Origin: CAZWZG01 sp964638245
GTDB lineage: Bacteria > Pseudomonadota > Alphaproteobacteria > Rhodobacterales > Rhodobacteraceae
Direction of reading: 5' to 3'
NCBI GenBank assembly: GCA_964638245.1
Contig: CAZWZG010000083.1
Location: 1-13,028, forward strand
DNA: 13,028 bases
Part shown: positions 12,895 through 13,028 of the stretch, piece after piece
Layout: each line of letters begins with the position of its first letter
How positions within the stretch are numbered: the first letter of the stretch is position 1
Made by a program: the position numbers and the translations under genes
The notes under the pieces: model-generated
Database searches by the model: none
Told to the model about the DNA's origin: nothing
The model's input: the letters and a program-made list of their open reading frames with translations, nothing else

Positions 12895-13028
12895 TCACCG
12901 CTCTTTAACGTACGGCTCGCCACCCGCGCGGGGGGGGATGGCTTTGCCGACGAAACCTGCGAGGATCACGACCGTGAGGATATAGGGCAGGGCGTCCATG
13001 AACTGCACCGGGATGATGAACCCGCCGA
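12895..13028 (-). CDS. ABC transporter permease, BmpABC/simple-sugar-nucleoside type (C-terminal end only)
   Basis: The last 43 residues of a membrane permease that enters from the right edge. The translation gives a GGFIIPVQFMDALPYI start, then a hydrophobic LTVVILAGFVG membrane segment, then KAIPPRAGGEPYVKER and a TGA stop at 12897-12895. The IPxQFxDxLPYxLT...VLAGFxG...YVKER ending is characteristic of the second permease of the BmpA-associated ABC transporters for nucleosides, purines or related solutes. An 8-G run (12930-12937) lies in the coding part, and its length keeps the frame of the conserved tail. It is convergent to the catabolic operon and probably belongs to a separate unit, though it might import the pathway's substrate. 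The call rests on a short fragment. Confidence 0.75.
   Translation of the reverse strand, partial: GGFIIPVQFMDALPYILTVVILAGFVGKAIPPRAGGEPYVKER

Noticed and set aside
12930..12937. 8-G run as a possible frameshift in the permease fragment
   Set aside because: Reading through exactly eight G/C positions gives the conserved C-terminal tail ending YVKER and a stop, so the frame is intact.
1..13028. Mobile elements, CRISPR arrays, tRNA or rRNA genes
   Set aside because: No transposase or integrase frames, repeated spacers, or tRNA/rRNA-like segments were seen on either strand, so no sign of recent insertion.

Overview
The window reads as the chromosome of an alphaproteobacterium, most likely of the Rhodobacteraceae/Roseobacter type. 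The DNA is GC-rich with dense, overlapping genes. The families present (TRAP solute-binding protein, BmpABC-like permease, HyuBA pair, gcdH next to a class III CoA-transferase) are typical of that group. This placement is an inference from gene content; there is no rRNA or other marker gene here.

Layout. Two divergent operons leave a 144-bp control region (about 3070-3213). On the minus strand, reading leftwards, come a GntR/UTRA regulator (3069-2275), a LeuC-like large subunit (2278-884), a LeuD-like small subunit (887-270) and, after a 70-bp gap containing a perfect 9-bp hairpin, the start of a DctP-type TRAP solute-binding protein that runs off the left edge. The first three genes are joined by ATGA overlaps. 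On the plus strand are eight genes from 3214 to 12723: a tautomerase/SnoaL-like fusion, HyuB, HyuA, a cysteine hydrolase (isochorismatase) family protein, an isocitrate lyase/PEP mutase family lyase, a fumarate-reductase-like flavoprotein, glutaryl-CoA dehydrogenase and a CaiB/BaiF CoA-transferase. Six of the seven junctions overlap by 4 or 8 bp and the seventh has a 1-bp gap, so this is one tightly coupled transcription unit. A convergent permease gene (C-terminus only) enters from the right edge.

How it may work together. This looks like a self-contained catabolic island: a ligand-sensing regulator, a solute-binding protein for uptake, an ATP-dependent ring-opening or carboxylating enzyme (HyuBA), small isomerase/hydrolase proteins, and enzymes that process dicarboxylates as free acids (flavoprotein, aconitase-family hydratase, 2-alkylmalate-type lyase) or as CoA thioesters (CoA-transferase, glutaryl-CoA dehydrogenase). 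A hydro-lyase pair plus an isocitrate-lyase-family lyase recalls the end of clostridial nicotinate fermentation (dimethylmalate dehydratase plus dimethylmalate lyase). The glutaryl-CoA dehydrogenase points to a C5 dicarboxylate. The substrate cannot be fixed from sequence; a cyclic amide/imide or N-heterocycle leading to a C5-C6 dicarboxylate is the working hypothesis. Two proteins lack expected catalytic residues: the cysteine hydrolase has Gly where the nucleophilic Cys should be, and the tautomerase keeps Pro-1 but has lost both arginines of 4-oxalocrotonate tautomerase. Their chemistry probably differs from the family label.

No tRNA, rRNA, CRISPR array, insertion sequence or integrase gene was seen, and no gene-free stretch exceeds 300 bp.
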